Positions 34,701-44,228 of a stretch of DNA of 64,000 nucleotides are shown in pieces (the stretch's first letter is position 1; each line of letters starts with the position of its first letter). The stretch covers positions 1 through 64,000 of the forward strand of contig NZ_AP027765.1 in NCBI RefSeq assembly GCF_036503815.1, read 5' to 3'. The translations under genes and the position numbers were made by a program. This DNA is from Escherichia coli (GTDB lineage: Bacteria > Pseudomonadota > Gammaproteobacteria > Enterobacterales > Enterobacteriaceae). Below the pieces are notes generated by a model. It saw nothing but the letters and a program-made list of their open reading frames with translations, was not told the DNA's origin and made no database searches.

Positions 34701-36982
34701 GCCACAGGCAGGGTGGCCGGTTCAGCCCGCCCCGGCACAACAACCGTCATCGCATCTTCACTGACGGATGCCACCTGCAGGCGGTCACCGCCGGAGACGC
34801 GGAGTCCGGGAATTTTCCCTGTCACCCTCAGTCGCTCGCCGTCTGCCACCGGCATTTTTTCCGGCAGGAACAGCGACCAGCTGCTGTCCAGGGAGGAAAT
34901 ACGCACCACCTGCGTTTCACCCTGCGCATCCCGCAGGGTCAGGCTGTGACTCTGCGCCGTCACCCGGTCGATAACATAGCGGTCATGACTGCGTGTCTCC
35001 GGGTTCCACTGCTCCATCACCATCCCCGGACGGTACATATCCCGCAGATAACGGCTCCGGCTGTCCAGCCAGACCGGTGACAGGGCGGTCATGGTTACCT
35101 CCGGGTGTCCGAGCACGCCCTGTGTTTTCAGCTCACTGCGAATGGCCTGTGTCAGTATGGCCTGTTCCCGTCCCCCGCTGACCTGTGCCACGCTCTCTTC
35201 TCCGGCTTTCACGCTGGCCGCAAAATCTCCTGCCAGCCGGGCATAGCGGACATTACGGTCCGGTTCACTGATGATGGTGGCCGGCCGCTGTTCTCCCCCC
35301 TGCCAGCGATATGTGTTCACCCCGGCATCTTTCATGGCCATCAGTGCACTGCCTGTACCGGTTCGCTGCCCGCTGTCGGTTATCAGGACCTGTACGTTAT
35401 GACGTGCAGCACCGTCCAGCAGGGTTAACGTCTCTTTCAGGGAGAGTTTTTCGCCCTGGTCAACGATAACAGTACTGCCCGGCGTGAAGGCCATGCCCTC
35501 CTGCAGCTGACGACGTCCGGTTATCAGCTCACCGGACAGCCGTTCATCCTGCTTCAGGTTCATCTGCGAGCGACGGTCAGCGGCGATAATCTGCACCTCC
35601 CGCCCCTGCTCCCGGGCCATCATGACCAGCTCCGCCACCCGCTCACGCTGCCCGGCTGCACCGCCCTGCCCGGACACAATAGCCAGCGACGGGCGATCCT
35701 GTGCCAGAACACTGACCGCATCGCTGTAACCGGCCGTCCGGGGGACACTTTTCTCCGGATGTACGGTCACCCGGTTCTGTTTCATGATGTCACGACTGAG
35801 TGCCCGGACTGACAGCTCATCGAGCACATGAATCCCGGACGTGAACAGCCCCTTCTCACGATCGAGGGGGATAAGCTGCTCACGGCTGATGGCCTCATCG
35901 ATACCGGCGCGTGCCCGTTCAATCACACCATTTTCCGGCGGCAGTATGCCGACCGTTCTGGCCAGCACGTCCGTGTACGTAAACTGCACTTTGCGTTCAC
36001 TTAATCCGGCAATCGCCTGTGTCACCGCCTGCTGCACATCCGGCCCGTCCGGTGAAGCAGGCCCGGGCGCCTGCGTGCGGGTCTCCGCCCGTTGATCCTC
36101 CGCGTCACGATACGCCCGGATGTCGAACCCGGTTTCCCTCAGCGTCTGCATCCATTCAGCCATTCTGACTTCAGGATCGACGTGCTGTTTGGATTTTCGC
36201 GTATCCAGTGCCGCCACATCCCGGGATTTCAACGAGGCGTCCTCCCCGACGGCCTCCCGGATAGTCTGCGAGCGTCCGGAAAAGGCCTCCACCGGTACGC
36301 CCGGCATTTCCCACATACCGTGCTTACCGACCACTTCAGTTTCATAGCCCAGCGCCTCAACCTGCTCTTTCAGTTTTTCCCGGTAGAGCCTGCCAAAGGC
36401 AATCTGATTAGCGTACACATTCTCAATGAACCCCGTTTTCCCCACTTTGTCACTGCTCAGTGTCTTCCATTCGCCGTTATGCTGCGTGACATTAGCCACC
36501 ACCGCATGCGTGTGTAACTGTGGTTCCTGACCGCGACTGGTGTCGTGGTTAAACAGTGCCATCACCAGATTACCGGTCAGCACCGTTTCTGACTGTCCGT
36601 CCGTCATCACCCGTGTGGAGGCCAGCGCCTCCACCTGACGGACAGCAAAATCCACGGCCTGGTTATGTGCTTCAATAAGACGTTTGTCCCCCCCGAGCAT
36701 GGCCATCATGGAGACACTTTTGGGAGCGGAAAAGGTCAGGTCGTAGCCGGGACGATGCCTGTTACGGCCATCCTGCATGCGGCTTAAATCCGCCCCGTCT
36801 GGCAACCTGCCCTCCAGAAGGCGGGTAAAGACATCCTTATCGACACTGCCCTGCAGCCCCAGTTGTTCAGCCCCCTGGCCGGCCCAGCGTTCTCCCATGC
36901 TGCCCAGCACATAGTAATTATCCTTGTCGGTATAATAGTTCCCGGCACTTCCGGCCGATCTGACCTGCGCAATACTCATCAT
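31712..36982 (-). CDS. traI: Relaxase/helicase TraI
   Basis: 1,756-aa bifunctional enzyme that nicks oriT and unwinds the transferred strand. The N-terminal relaxase has the tyrosine cluster Tyr16, 17, 23 and 24 (NYYTDKDNYY) and the metal-binding His triad around QLHTHAVVANV. A vestigial RecD-like domain lies in the middle; the active helicase has Walker A GYAGVGKTT near residue 990 and DESS further on; the C-terminal segment binds TraM/TraD partners. The start at MMSIAQVRSAGS gives the F length and excludes seven extra codons of the longer frame. Intact. Confidence 0.96.
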   Translation of the reverse strand: MMSIAQVRSAGSAGNYYTDKDNYYVLGSMGERWAGQGAEQLGLQGSVDKDVFTRLLEGRLPDGADLSRMQDGRNRHRPGYDLTFSAPKSVSMMAMLGGDKRLIEAHNQAVDFAVRQVEALASTRVMTDGQSETVLTGNLVMALFNHDTSRGQEPQLHTHAVVANVTQHNGEWKTLSSDKVGKTGFIENVYANQIAFGRLYREKLKEQVEALGYETEVVGKHGMWEMPGVPVEAFSGRSQTIREAVGEDASLKSRDVAALDTRKSKQHVDPEVRMAEWMQTLRETGFDIRAYRDAEDQRAETRTQAPGPASPDGPDVQQAVTQAIAGLSERKVQFTYTDVLARTVGILPPENGVIERARAGIDEAISREQLIPLDREKGLFTSGIHVLDELSVRALSRDIMKQNRVTVHPEKSVPRTAGYSDAVSVLAQDRPSLAIVSGQGGAAGQRERVAELVMMAREQGREVQIIAADRRSQMNLKQDERLSGELITGRRQLQEGMAFTPGSTVIVDQGEKLSLKETLTLLDGAARHNVQVLITDSGQRTGTGSALMAMKDAGVNTYRWQGGEQRPATIISEPDRNVRYARLAGDFAASVKAGEESVAQVSGGREQAILTQAIRSELKTQGVLGHPEVTMTALSPVWLDSRSRYLRDMYRPGMVMEQWNPETRSHDRYVIDRVTAQSHSLTLRDAQGETQVVRISSLDSSWSLFLPEKMPVADGERLRVTGKIPGLRVSGGDRLQVASVSEDAMTVVVPGRAEPATLPVADSPFTALKLENGWVETPGHSVSDSAKVFASVTQMAMDNATLNGLARSGRDVRLYSSLDETRTAEKLARHPSFTVVSEQIKARAGETLLETAISLQKAGLHTPAQQAIHLALPVLESKNLAFSMVDLLTEAKSFAAEGTSFTELGGEIDAQIKRGDLLYVDVAKDYGTGLLVSRASYEAEKSILRHILEGKEAVTPLMERVPGELMEKLTSGQRAATRMILETSDRFTVVQGYAGVGKTTQFRAVMSAVNMLPESERPRVVGLGPTHRAVGEMRSAGVDAQTLASFLHDTQLQQRSGETPDFSNTLFLLDESSMVGNTDMARAYALIVAGGGRAVASGDTDQLQAIAPGQPFRLQQTRSAADVAIMKEIVRQTPELREAVYNLINRDVERALSGLESVKPSQVPRLEGAWAPEHSVMEFSHSQEAKLAEAQQKAMLKGEAFPDVPMTLYEAIVRDYTGRTPEAREQTLIVTHLNEDRRVLNSMIHDAREKAGELGKEQVMVPVLNIANIRDGELRRLSTWETHRDALALVDNVYHRIAGISRDDGLITLQDAEGNTRLISPREAVAEGVTLYTPDTIRVGTGDRMRFTKSDRERGYVANSVWTVTAVSGDSVTLSDGQQTRVIRHGQERAEQHIDLAYAITAHGAQGASETFAIALEGTGGSRKQMAGFESAYVALSRMKQHVQVYTDNRQGWTDAINNAVQKGTAHDVLEPKSDREVMNAERLFSTARELRDVAAGRAVLRQAGLAGGDSPARFIAPGRKYPQPYVALPAFDRNGKSAGIWLNPLTTDDGNGLRGFSGEGRVKGSGDAQFVALQGSRNGESLLADNMQDGVRIARDNPDSGVVVRIAGEGRPWNPGTITGGRVWGDIPDNSVQPGAGNGEPVTAEVLAQRQAEEAIRRETERRADEIVRKMAENKPDLPDGKTEQAVRDIAGLERDRSAISEREAALPESVLREPQRVREAVRDVARENLLQERLQQMERDMVRDLQKEKTLGGD

Positions 36983-37063
36983 AAACGTATATCCCTTTGA
37001 CATATCCCGGCATCAATCCCACAATGGATATACACAAGACATATCCACATAAGGAGGCAAATA

Positions 37064-37291
37064 ATGGAAACCACCGTATTTCTCAGCAACCGCAGCCAGG
37101 CGGTCAGACTGCCAAAAGCGGTTGCATTGCCGGAAAACGTAAAACGCGTTGAAGTGATTGCTGTCGGACGAACCCGAATCATTACGCCTGCCGGAGAGAC
37201 ATGGGACGAATGGTTCGACGGAAACAGTGTCAGCGCTGATTTTATGGATAACAGGGAACAGCCTGGTATGCAGGAAAGGGAGTCATTCTGA
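37064..37291 (+). CDS. vapB: VapB antitoxin (MvpA/VagC type)
   Basis: 75-aa antitoxin with an AbrB/SpoVT-type swapped-hairpin DNA-binding half (METTVFLSNRSQAVRLPKAV) and an acidic C-terminal tail that wraps the toxin (WDEWFDGNSVSADFMDN). The preceding AAGGAGGCAAATA is a strong ribosome-binding site. Its stop overlaps the toxin start (TGATG). The pair is on the strand opposite the tra operon, between traI and traD, as in Salmonella and Shigella virulence plasmids. Confidence 0.94.
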   Translation: METTVFLSNRSQAVRLPKAVALPENVKRVEVIAVGRTRIITPAGETWDEWFDGNSVSADFMDNREQPGMQERESF

Positions 37292-37689
37292 TGCTGAAGT
37301 TTATGCTCGATACCAACATCTGCATTTTTACGATAAAGAACAAACCCGCCAGTGTCAGGGAACGTTTTAACCTGAACCAGGGGAGAATGTGCATCAGTTC
37401 GGTCACTCTGATGGAGCTGATATATGGTGCAGAAAAAAGCCAGATGCCTGAACGTAATCTCGCTGTGATCGAGGGATTTGTTTCCCGCATTGACGTTCTG
37501 GATTACGACGCTGCTGCTGCCACACACACCGGCCAGATAAGAGCAGAACTTGCCCGTCAGGGACGCCCTGTCGGGCCATTTGATCAAATGATCGCAGGTC
37601 ATGCCCGCAGTCGGGGACTGATTATTGTGACTAATAACACCCGGGAATTTGAACGTGTGGGCGGCCTGAGAATTGAAGACTGGAGTTGA
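37291..37689 (+). CDS. vapC: VapC PIN-domain toxin (MvpT type)
   Basis: 132-aa PIN-domain ribonuclease. The acidic residues are visible: Asp7 in MLDTNI, Glu42 in TLMELIYG and Asp98 in GPFDQMIA, with TNNTREF at the C-terminal motif. Enteric VapC cleaves initiator tRNA, stopping growth when antitoxin is lost, and so keeps the plasmid. Overlapping stop/start with vapB gives coupled translation. It ends 8 bases before the traD stop. Confidence 0.95.
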   Translation: MLKFMLDTNICIFTIKNKPASVRERFNLNQGRMCISSVTLMELIYGAEKSQMPERNLAVIEGFVSRIDVLDYDAAAATHTGQIRAELARQGRPVGPFDQMIAGHARSRGLIIVTNNTREFERVGGLRIEDWS

Positions 37690-37697
37690 CCTGTTCA

Positions 37698-39878
37698 TCA
37701 GAAATCATCTCCCGGCTCAACATCCTCCCCGCGCTCCCGGTGCACATTAATGTTCACCTCTTCACGACGCTGCATCTGCTGCTGGATGTCCAGATGATTT
37801 TCCTGTTGCCATGCCTCATAAGCGGCCATATCCACCACTTCACCGGATTCACTGATCCCGGGTGGCAGTTGCTGTTCCATCTCTTCTTCCGGTTTCATTT
37901 TCAGTTCCTGCTCGATCCCCCCTGCCGGAACATTCACACCTGAATCTGACTTCTTATCGTTGATGGCAGGAGACACCGGCTGTTGCGGCTGTTGCGGCTG
38001 TTGCGGCTGTTGCGGCTGTTCAGCCTGAGTCACGTCTTCTCCGGAAACAACCTCCGGGACATCCGGTTCGAAGAGGCTGGCCATCTGACGACCTTCTGCT
38101 TCCCTTGCGGCAAGTACGGCACTCAGACGGTTCTCCATTTCCGGGTTGATGTCACGCGGAATAAACTCCGGAGCGACCTTCGGTCGTGTCTGATATTTCA
38201 GAGAGAGTTTTACTGCCGGATACGGTCCGGGCAGGGTGACATAACAGGTCAGATCCGGCAGAGACTGAATGTCGGAATAACTGACCAGAGTCTGGCGCTC
38301 CATATCCTTACCGGTCGATACCCCGTCACGTACCGGATCAGCACCGTAGGAATACTGCTCGCTGGCTTTCAGGTGCTCTTTCTCACCAATTTCACCGGCA
38401 GCGAACTCTGCAATCTTATGGCTGGGAGAACGGAAAAAGGCACGGGTGTTCATGACGTCAAACAGCGAGGCAGCCGCTTTCTCACCGTAGATATCTTCCA
38501 GCTGGGCATAGGACTGGATACCAAACACATAACAGCCACCGAACTTACGGGCTTCCGGCAGGATCTCCACCAGGTCCGGCAGTTTGTGTAACGTGGGTAA
38601 CTCATCACAGAAAAACCACACACGACGGTTACGGTTTTCTCCCATTGCCAGCAGACCACGAATGGCAATGGACAGCCACATGGAGATCACCGGCTTCAGG
38701 GAGGCATGGGTGTCGGCATTCGACGAAATAAACAGCCAGCCGTTTTTCTGATCTTCCCGGACACCACGCATCCAGTCACGGATGGTAAAAGACTCACCGT
38801 TATGCTCAATCCCCTGCAGGTAACGGATGGCTTTCACGTAGTTGGTCAGCACAGCACGGATGGAAATCGCCGTTTTCTCAATTTTCTCTTCCACCAGGTT
38901 AGCCGCCGGTGAATTACGCAGGAAGGTACGCAGTTTTTCGATTTTGATGGAAAGCAGTGTGTCCACCAGTTTGCTGTAGCTGCGGTTGGGGTCATTACGC
39001 ATCAGGTACGCCGCTTCCGCAAAAATGGTACGTCCTGACCCCTGCCAGAACGGGTCCTCTTTTGTGCCCATCGGGATCAGCGTGTTCGCGGTATTATCAA
39101 AATCCGGCTGTGTCAGGCACTCCTTCCACAAATCCCAGGCGGCACAGCGGGCATCCAGCGGATTCAGGATTTTATCGATGGAGGGATCATAGTAACTTTT
39201 AACAAATTCCCCTGAACGGTCATAAATCACCACCATATCTCCACGCTGACGGGCGTAGTTGGCCAGACGACGGATAACTTCCGACTTACCGGCCCCGACC
39301 GTGCCGTGCAGACAGAAGTTCTGGATTTCGGAATCCCGGATAATCGGCAGGTCGCCAATCCGTATATCGGAGTCCTTGCCGTCTTTTTTCAGCATCCGGG
39401 CAACGTCTTTCGGATTGTCTGTCAGCTGACGACCACCTGTGACTTCATTTTCGCTCTGTTGTTTACCCTGACGCCCCAGAATCCAGGAGACAACAAAGAA
39501 GGTAATCAGGCAAATAACCAGTGCCACAACTGTGGCCAGAACGAATGCGGACCATAGCTGCTCTCCGCACCAGATCATATATTTATCATGCAGTACCTGA
39601 GCAGCATTCATCCGGAAGGTTTTGCCGTAATACTGGATCTCATATACCGGCTGGGACTTGATTAAATCCCGCATGCCTTCCAGCGTGGTACACCACCAGT
39701 AAATACAGCCGTTCACAAACGTCTGCCAGCTTATTTTTACCCATAAAACCAGACCAACGAGTATCCAGAAAAAAATAAACAGGCAGTAAAGCATAATATT
39801 GGCGATCTGGCTGAACATGCGGATACGCATGGACGCAATCTGACCGCCCTGGGTCATATCCTTTGCGTTAAAACTCAT
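37698..39878 (-). CDS. traD: Coupling protein TraD
   Basis: 726-aa hexameric ATPase that links the relaxosome to the transfer channel. Two N-terminal membrane segments (near residues 25-47 and 105-130) precede the motor domain with Walker A GTVGAGKSEVI near residue 190 and a Walker B followed by FFCDELPTLHKLPDLVEI. The tail contains repeated QQP (four or five units) and ends GEDVEPGDDF, the TraM-binding tail. It is slightly longer than F TraD because of the extra QQP units. Confidence 0.95.
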   Translation of the reverse strand: MSFNAKDMTQGGQIASMRIRMFSQIANIMLYCLFIFFWILVGLVLWVKISWQTFVNGCIYWWCTTLEGMRDLIKSQPVYEIQYYGKTFRMNAAQVLHDKYMIWCGEQLWSAFVLATVVALVICLITFFVVSWILGRQGKQQSENEVTGGRQLTDNPKDVARMLKKDGKDSDIRIGDLPIIRDSEIQNFCLHGTVGAGKSEVIRRLANYARQRGDMVVIYDRSGEFVKSYYDPSIDKILNPLDARCAAWDLWKECLTQPDFDNTANTLIPMGTKEDPFWQGSGRTIFAEAAYLMRNDPNRSYSKLVDTLLSIKIEKLRTFLRNSPAANLVEEKIEKTAISIRAVLTNYVKAIRYLQGIEHNGESFTIRDWMRGVREDQKNGWLFISSNADTHASLKPVISMWLSIAIRGLLAMGENRNRRVWFFCDELPTLHKLPDLVEILPEARKFGGCYVFGIQSYAQLEDIYGEKAAASLFDVMNTRAFFRSPSHKIAEFAAGEIGEKEHLKASEQYSYGADPVRDGVSTGKDMERQTLVSYSDIQSLPDLTCYVTLPGPYPAVKLSLKYQTRPKVAPEFIPRDINPEMENRLSAVLAAREAEGRQMASLFEPDVPEVVSGEDVTQAEQPQQPQQPQQPQQPVSPAINDKKSDSGVNVPAGGIEQELKMKPEEEMEQQLPPGISESGEVVDMAAYEAWQQENHLDIQQQMQRREEVNINVHRERGEDVEPGDDF

Positions 39879-40129
39879 GATGATATTCCGAAGAAAAAAG
39901 TCAGTCGGACTGATTATTAATGATGAAAAGATTAATAACCGTTAAATTCCGGCTTCGCCGGCAACACTTCACGGTCGCACAAAGAATTTGCACAACCGCT
40001 CAGTGTTTTCATATTTATTTCGGAAACGCCGGGGAGAAATAAAATTTATTTTATTTCTTTCCGGGGTTGGACAACGAGTAAAGCGAGGCGTCAGTCAGGA
40101 GGCCGGTCAGACCAGCCTCCGGAAGATAA
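39879..40129 (-). other. Intergenic region traT-traD with hairpins
   Basis: 251 bases with no gene. GGAGGCCGGTC-AGACCAGCCTCC (40098-40120) forms a hairpin 10 bases past the traT stop on the minus strand, and a second dyad (ataaaatttattttat) lies near 40045-40062. These may protect the abundant traT message from decay and reduce read-through into traD. Confidence 0.55.
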
Positions 40130-40861
40130 TCAGAGAATATTTGCGATTGATTTGGCCAGCTGGTCTTCGAGAACAGGCTTCGCCTCTTCAAATTTCAGGT
40201 TAACCTTGTTCGCACTGGAGACCACACGGGTCTGATATTTATGCTGGTTACCTGTTTCAGTACTGGTCTGAATTTTCGCACCTGATGTGCCCTGACGCAG
40301 GGCGGCAACATTATCCGTTGTCACCGTTGTCTTAGTACGCTCTGCAATCTGCACATCCGTGATCATGGTATAGTTCACATCTTCCACCATCGCATCTGCA
40401 GCCATACCCACCAGACCAGCAGCAAGGCCCACACCGAGTGTGGCTCCGGCAGAATTGGAATTATATCCGGTAATACCGGCACCTAACGCTGCACCAACAG
40501 CTGCGCCTTCATAACCACGGTTCAGCCATCCCTGAGACTCCCGCAGATCCATCTTATCGGCCTTCAGCACATTCGCCTGAATCCAGTAGTAGGCTTTATC
40601 CGGAGAAGTCACCACCTGATACCCTTTTGCTTTCACAGCATCAGCAATTTTGCCCTGCAGCCCACTCATGTTTTTATCAGACGTGTTTTTGATCTGCAGA
40701 AATACCGTGCGTTCGCTGGCGGGTTCAAGCCAGATGGTCTCACTCATCTGGGTCTTCACCTCAAGGTTACGCTTCTTGATTGCTGTGCTCATCGCACCAC
40801 ACCCTGAAAGGGCCAGAGTGGAACTGACCAGTGCAACCATCATCAATTTTTTTGTTTTCAT
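40130..40861 (-). CDS. traT: Surface exclusion lipoprotein TraT
   Basis: 243-aa outer-membrane lipoprotein with lipobox LSGC (Cys21) after MKTKKLMMVALVSSTLALSG. It blocks mating-pair formation between cells holding the same plasmid and gives some serum resistance. The start at 40861 is chosen over the 50-residue longer frame because the signal peptide begins there. Glycine-rich hydrophobic segments (GAALGAGITGY and GVGLAAGLVGMAADAMV) are typical. Confidence 0.95.
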   Translation of the reverse strand: MKTKKLMMVALVSSTLALSGCGAMSTAIKKRNLEVKTQMSETIWLEPASERTVFLQIKNTSDKNMSGLQGKIADAVKAKGYQVVTSPDKAYYWIQANVLKADKMDLRESQGWLNRGYEGAAVGAALGAGITGYNSNSAGATLGVGLAAGLVGMAADAMVEDVNYTMITDVQIAERTKTTVTTDNVAALRQGTSGAKIQTSTETGNQHKYQTRVVSSANKVNLKFEEAKPVLEDQLAKSIANIL

Positions 40862-40892
40862 CAAATTACCTTTTTTACAAACTACAGTTTTC

Positions 40893-41384
40893 TTATTGCC
40901 TGTCATAATAGTCCTGCCAACGAGTCCCAAAAGTATTTCCCGCTGAATCAAAGCCTCCATGCATAGGATATCCGGTTGAAGGGTTATAGTAGATCGTTGG
41001 GGTCTGTTCAATGCCCCCGAAGTCTAACTTTTCACTCCCATCATATTGGTCTTTGAGTTGATTTTGCCCCCATTTTTTTATGCTTATGCAACCACTAACT
41101 CGCCTTAATTCGTATAGTGTAACAATGATAAAAACCATCAGGCTTAATAACGGAGAGAGTAAGGAAGATACTGGTATCGTTATATACCAAACGCCTTTAC
41201 TAAACTTAAACTCATCCGACACATCCCGTTTTTTTCGTATTTGAGAGAACAACCAGATAAACAGTCCCTGCCATAGCACTATGAAGAACAGCATAAAAAC
41301 TGTTTCGGCATTCCCCCAATCAGCCAGATAACAGGCGATAAACTGTATCACCGTTACCAGGGCAATATGGGCTAAACATCTCAT
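40893..41384 (-). CDS. traS: Entry exclusion protein TraS
   Basis: 163-aa inner-membrane protein between traG and traT, the traS position. It has about three or four membrane segments (near residues 5-22, 28-47 and 70-98) and a polar C-terminal tail (YNPSTGYPMHGGFDSAGN). TraS recognises the C-terminal part of donor TraG to block DNA entry; TraS is the most variable tra product, and this allele differs from F's. ATG 41384 is preferred because GGGAG lies 6 bases before it; an ATG two codons upstream is possible. Confidence 0.8.
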   Translation of the reverse strand: MRCLAHIALVTVIQFIACYLADWGNAETVFMLFFIVLWQGLFIWLFSQIRKKRDVSDEFKFSKGVWYITIPVSSLLSPLLSLMVFIIVTLYELRRVSGCISIKKWGQNQLKDQYDGSEKLDFGGIEQTPTIYYNPSTGYPMHGGFDSAGNTFGTRWQDYYDRQ

Positions 41385-41405
41385 TATCATCTCCCAAACA
41401 CAGTA

Positions 41406-44228
41406 TTATTGCTTATACTTATCCTGATACGCCTTTGCCCTTTTCATCAGTTCCTGTGGACTGTCAGCTCCGGGCATTCTTTCCTGAGCCGACTTTTCTT
41501 CATTATATTTATTATTCTGAGATAATGCCTCTGTTTTATGGTGATTCTGCAGTTCAGAATACTGTCCTCTTACAATATTTTCCTCGCCACGTATGCTGTT
41601 CTGAGTATCACCTATATTCCCTTTATATTCTGTGACCATATTATCAACCTGATGTTTTACATCATTACGGATATTACTGTCCTGCGTTCTTTGCTCAATA
41701 ATGGCCTGATGTCCCTGATGGTCAGCAATAATATCCTGACTGCCTCCACCCGAATGTACGCTCTCCATTCCTTTACCAATATCGCCACGGGATTCCCGCC
41801 AGGCATTATCAACACCAGGCTGTATCTGTTCCTGCACAAAAGACCAGGCCATTGCCCGACGGCGTTCTGCAATCTCCGGCGAACTGGTATTTGTCAGAAT
41901 AGCTTCGGCATCCTGCGGTGCGTGTTTCATCACATACTGTGCAAACTGTTGCGACAAATCTTCGCTCATCTGCCCACTCATGCTTTCAGTACGGGATGCC
42001 ATTTCAGCATATTCATGGCTGCGGGTCATATTCGTCGTGTACTGGTCGTAACTCTGTTTCGCTGAATTCAGGGCTGCAGACAGTTGATCCACCCGGGAAT
42101 CAGCATTATTGTCAGTATGGCTGCCGGATTCACTGACTTTGCGACTGGTAAAGTAATCGCTGGCCTCTTTAAAATCCTTACTGGCTTTAGCGTCAATATC
42201 ATGACGAGCATCATAGCTGGCCCGTGAACCACTGCTGGCCTGATGCGCATCATCATCACTCCAGTCAATGCCAGCCCGACCACCACCTCTAACGCCTAAT
42301 CCTCCACCAACACCAAGAATTTTAGGTTTAACCCCCCATTCAGCATGAGCATCTCCATACATCCCGGCAGAAGCTCTCGTACTTCTGGATGCCAGTTCCT
42401 GAGTCGCCTGCTCATTACTGATATTATGCGCCTTCGCATAGCTTTCCACTGCACTGCGCATACGGCTGGCCATCATGGAGTCCTGTGCACTCATCGTACT
42501 GTCAGCACCACCGGTGACAGAGTCACTGCTCCCCCGGTTAGAACCAAACTGACTGAGCGTGTTCCAGGCACTGGCAATACTGCTGCTGAAACCATGCAGG
42601 GCACTTTCTGCTCTGTTCGACGCCTCTCGGGCCATTTCCTGTTGTGCCGCTGCAATCTGACGCGTTGCATTGATACCGACCGGTAAACGGGATATCGCTC
42701 CGCTTGCATCCATCACCATATTACCGTCACGGGTCTGTGTGGCGGTTGCGCCACTGCCGGTCTGGTACATCATCTGACCAAACGACGTGGTGCTGTTGGT
42801 GCTCCAGCTGAAGCCGTTCACGTTTTCCGTCTGCATGTTGCCGTAGGAGTAATTACCGTCAACCACACTACCTGCCGCACTGGCAGTCGGGCTGATAGCA
42901 GAGGAAGCGAAATGGCTGTACACACTGGAAAATCCGGCCCCAAGCCCCCTGACCATCATCCAGGATAATGGCGGGATCATCATGGAAAGATACCCGGCAG
43001 TGGAAGCCAGATCGGAGTATTTCAGTTGTATCTGTGAAATTTCCGAGAGCACCACCGGTGCACCATTCTGCTTCGCATAAAATGTCATGGCACTGTTCAG
43101 AATGGCGTACAACATTGGCCATGACTGCAGCCACATCAGGGCAAACACATAGCCTTTCAGGACGGACAGCGTCAGTTTATTGAAGACAGCCGCCAGTACC
43201 AGGAGCGGGAAAATACCAATGGCGATCCCCGTCAGGATGGTCTGCGTCATGGGCAGTGTCCGCATCGCTACATGGCCGATGGAGACATGTGCCAGACGTT
43301 GCTTCTCCATCGATGAGGTGGTGGCCAGATTCACCAGGCTGGCCGAATCACCATTACGGGCGGCATAACTGGTGATCCCCTCCTTCAGCGCATTGATGGT
43401 AACATTCTGGCGGATGATCTGGCTGGCTGATTTACTTGAGCCATAGAAGTAACTGTAACTGTCGCCAATCAGCGTACTGAACAACAGGTTCGGATCAGGG
43501 CGTCCACCAAATAGCTGCTGGGCATAATAATGCCAGGTTTTTCCGCCACTCTGTGTGTCCAGATTCAGCTTGTCTTTCAGCGAAACCGACGCGTCCTTAC
43601 AGGTTACGAAATTATTATTGCTGTCATAAACGCCCCGCAGCGGGCTGGGGCGGGAAAAAATCAGCGTGTAGGGATCAGCGGAGGCCATCAGCTCCTCCAG
43701 CGTGTATTTGTGGTTCAGGTAAATATCCCCCATCACGCAGTTCTGCACATAATCCTGGAAAATATTGGCGATTTCCGGATTCCGGGACAAAAAGTCGGTG
43801 CTTTTTGATACCATTTCTGCGCCAAACAGCATCCCCGTTTTGCTGTAGGTGACACTGTCCGGTTGCGTGAAGATCATCTCGTAACTGGCCACCATTGCAT
43901 GCCCGATACGGGTCGTCAGTGAAAGTGGCATCGCCAGACCGACCGGCACATTATCCACCCGGTGAACTTTGACCAGGTCACTGTTATCAATAATCTGCAC
44001 CGATGTGCGGACATTAACCAGCAGGCTGATAAGCACAAACACGGCCACCCAGCCCAGCAAATCCATCACGTTGTGCCGCTGTACCCACATTACGGCCACC
44101 GCGAGAACAGACAATGTGAGCGCAATTTTTTCAATGGAATCCCACGTCCTGGTTCCCATAAAGGCGGCAATGGCGTTCAGGTTATTCCGCAACCACTCAC
44201 CACCGGCAATCACATAAACTTCATTCAC
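41406..44228 (-). CDS. traG: Mating-pair stabilisation and pilus assembly protein TraG
   Basis: 940-aa inner-membrane protein. The N-terminal half (to about residue 460) has several membrane segments and is needed for pilus assembly; the C-terminal half is a large periplasmic, coiled-coil-rich domain used in mating-pair stabilisation and in recognition by TraS. It ends PQELMKRAKAYQDKYKQ. The start overlaps the end of traH by 4 bases. Confidence 0.94.
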   Translation of the reverse strand: MNEVYVIAGGEWLRNNLNAIAAFMGTRTWDSIEKIALTLSVLAVAVMWVQRHNVMDLLGWVAVFVLISLLVNVRTSVQIIDNSDLVKVHRVDNVPVGLAMPLSLTTRIGHAMVASYEMIFTQPDSVTYSKTGMLFGAEMVSKSTDFLSRNPEIANIFQDYVQNCVMGDIYLNHKYTLEELMASADPYTLIFSRPSPLRGVYDSNNNFVTCKDASVSLKDKLNLDTQSGGKTWHYYAQQLFGGRPDPNLLFSTLIGDSYSYFYGSSKSASQIIRQNVTINALKEGITSYAARNGDSASLVNLATTSSMEKQRLAHVSIGHVAMRTLPMTQTILTGIAIGIFPLLVLAAVFNKLTLSVLKGYVFALMWLQSWPMLYAILNSAMTFYAKQNGAPVVLSEISQIQLKYSDLASTAGYLSMMIPPLSWMMVRGLGAGFSSVYSHFASSAISPTASAAGSVVDGNYSYGNMQTENVNGFSWSTNSTTSFGQMMYQTGSGATATQTRDGNMVMDASGAISRLPVGINATRQIAAAQQEMAREASNRAESALHGFSSSIASAWNTLSQFGSNRGSSDSVTGGADSTMSAQDSMMASRMRSAVESYAKAHNISNEQATQELASRSTRASAGMYGDAHAEWGVKPKILGVGGGLGVRGGGRAGIDWSDDDAHQASSGSRASYDARHDIDAKASKDFKEASDYFTSRKVSESGSHTDNNADSRVDQLSAALNSAKQSYDQYTTNMTRSHEYAEMASRTESMSGQMSEDLSQQFAQYVMKHAPQDAEAILTNTSSPEIAERRRAMAWSFVQEQIQPGVDNAWRESRGDIGKGMESVHSGGGSQDIIADHQGHQAIIEQRTQDSNIRNDVKHQVDNMVTEYKGNIGDTQNSIRGEENIVRGQYSELQNHHKTEALSQNNKYNEEKSAQERMPGADSPQELMKRAKAYQDKYKQ

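Noticed and set aside
37981..38030. Short tandem repeats that could suggest a CRISPR or VNTR array
   Set aside because: They encode the QQP repeats in the TraD tail; units are 9-12 bases without spacers. No CRISPR array was seen anywhere in the window.
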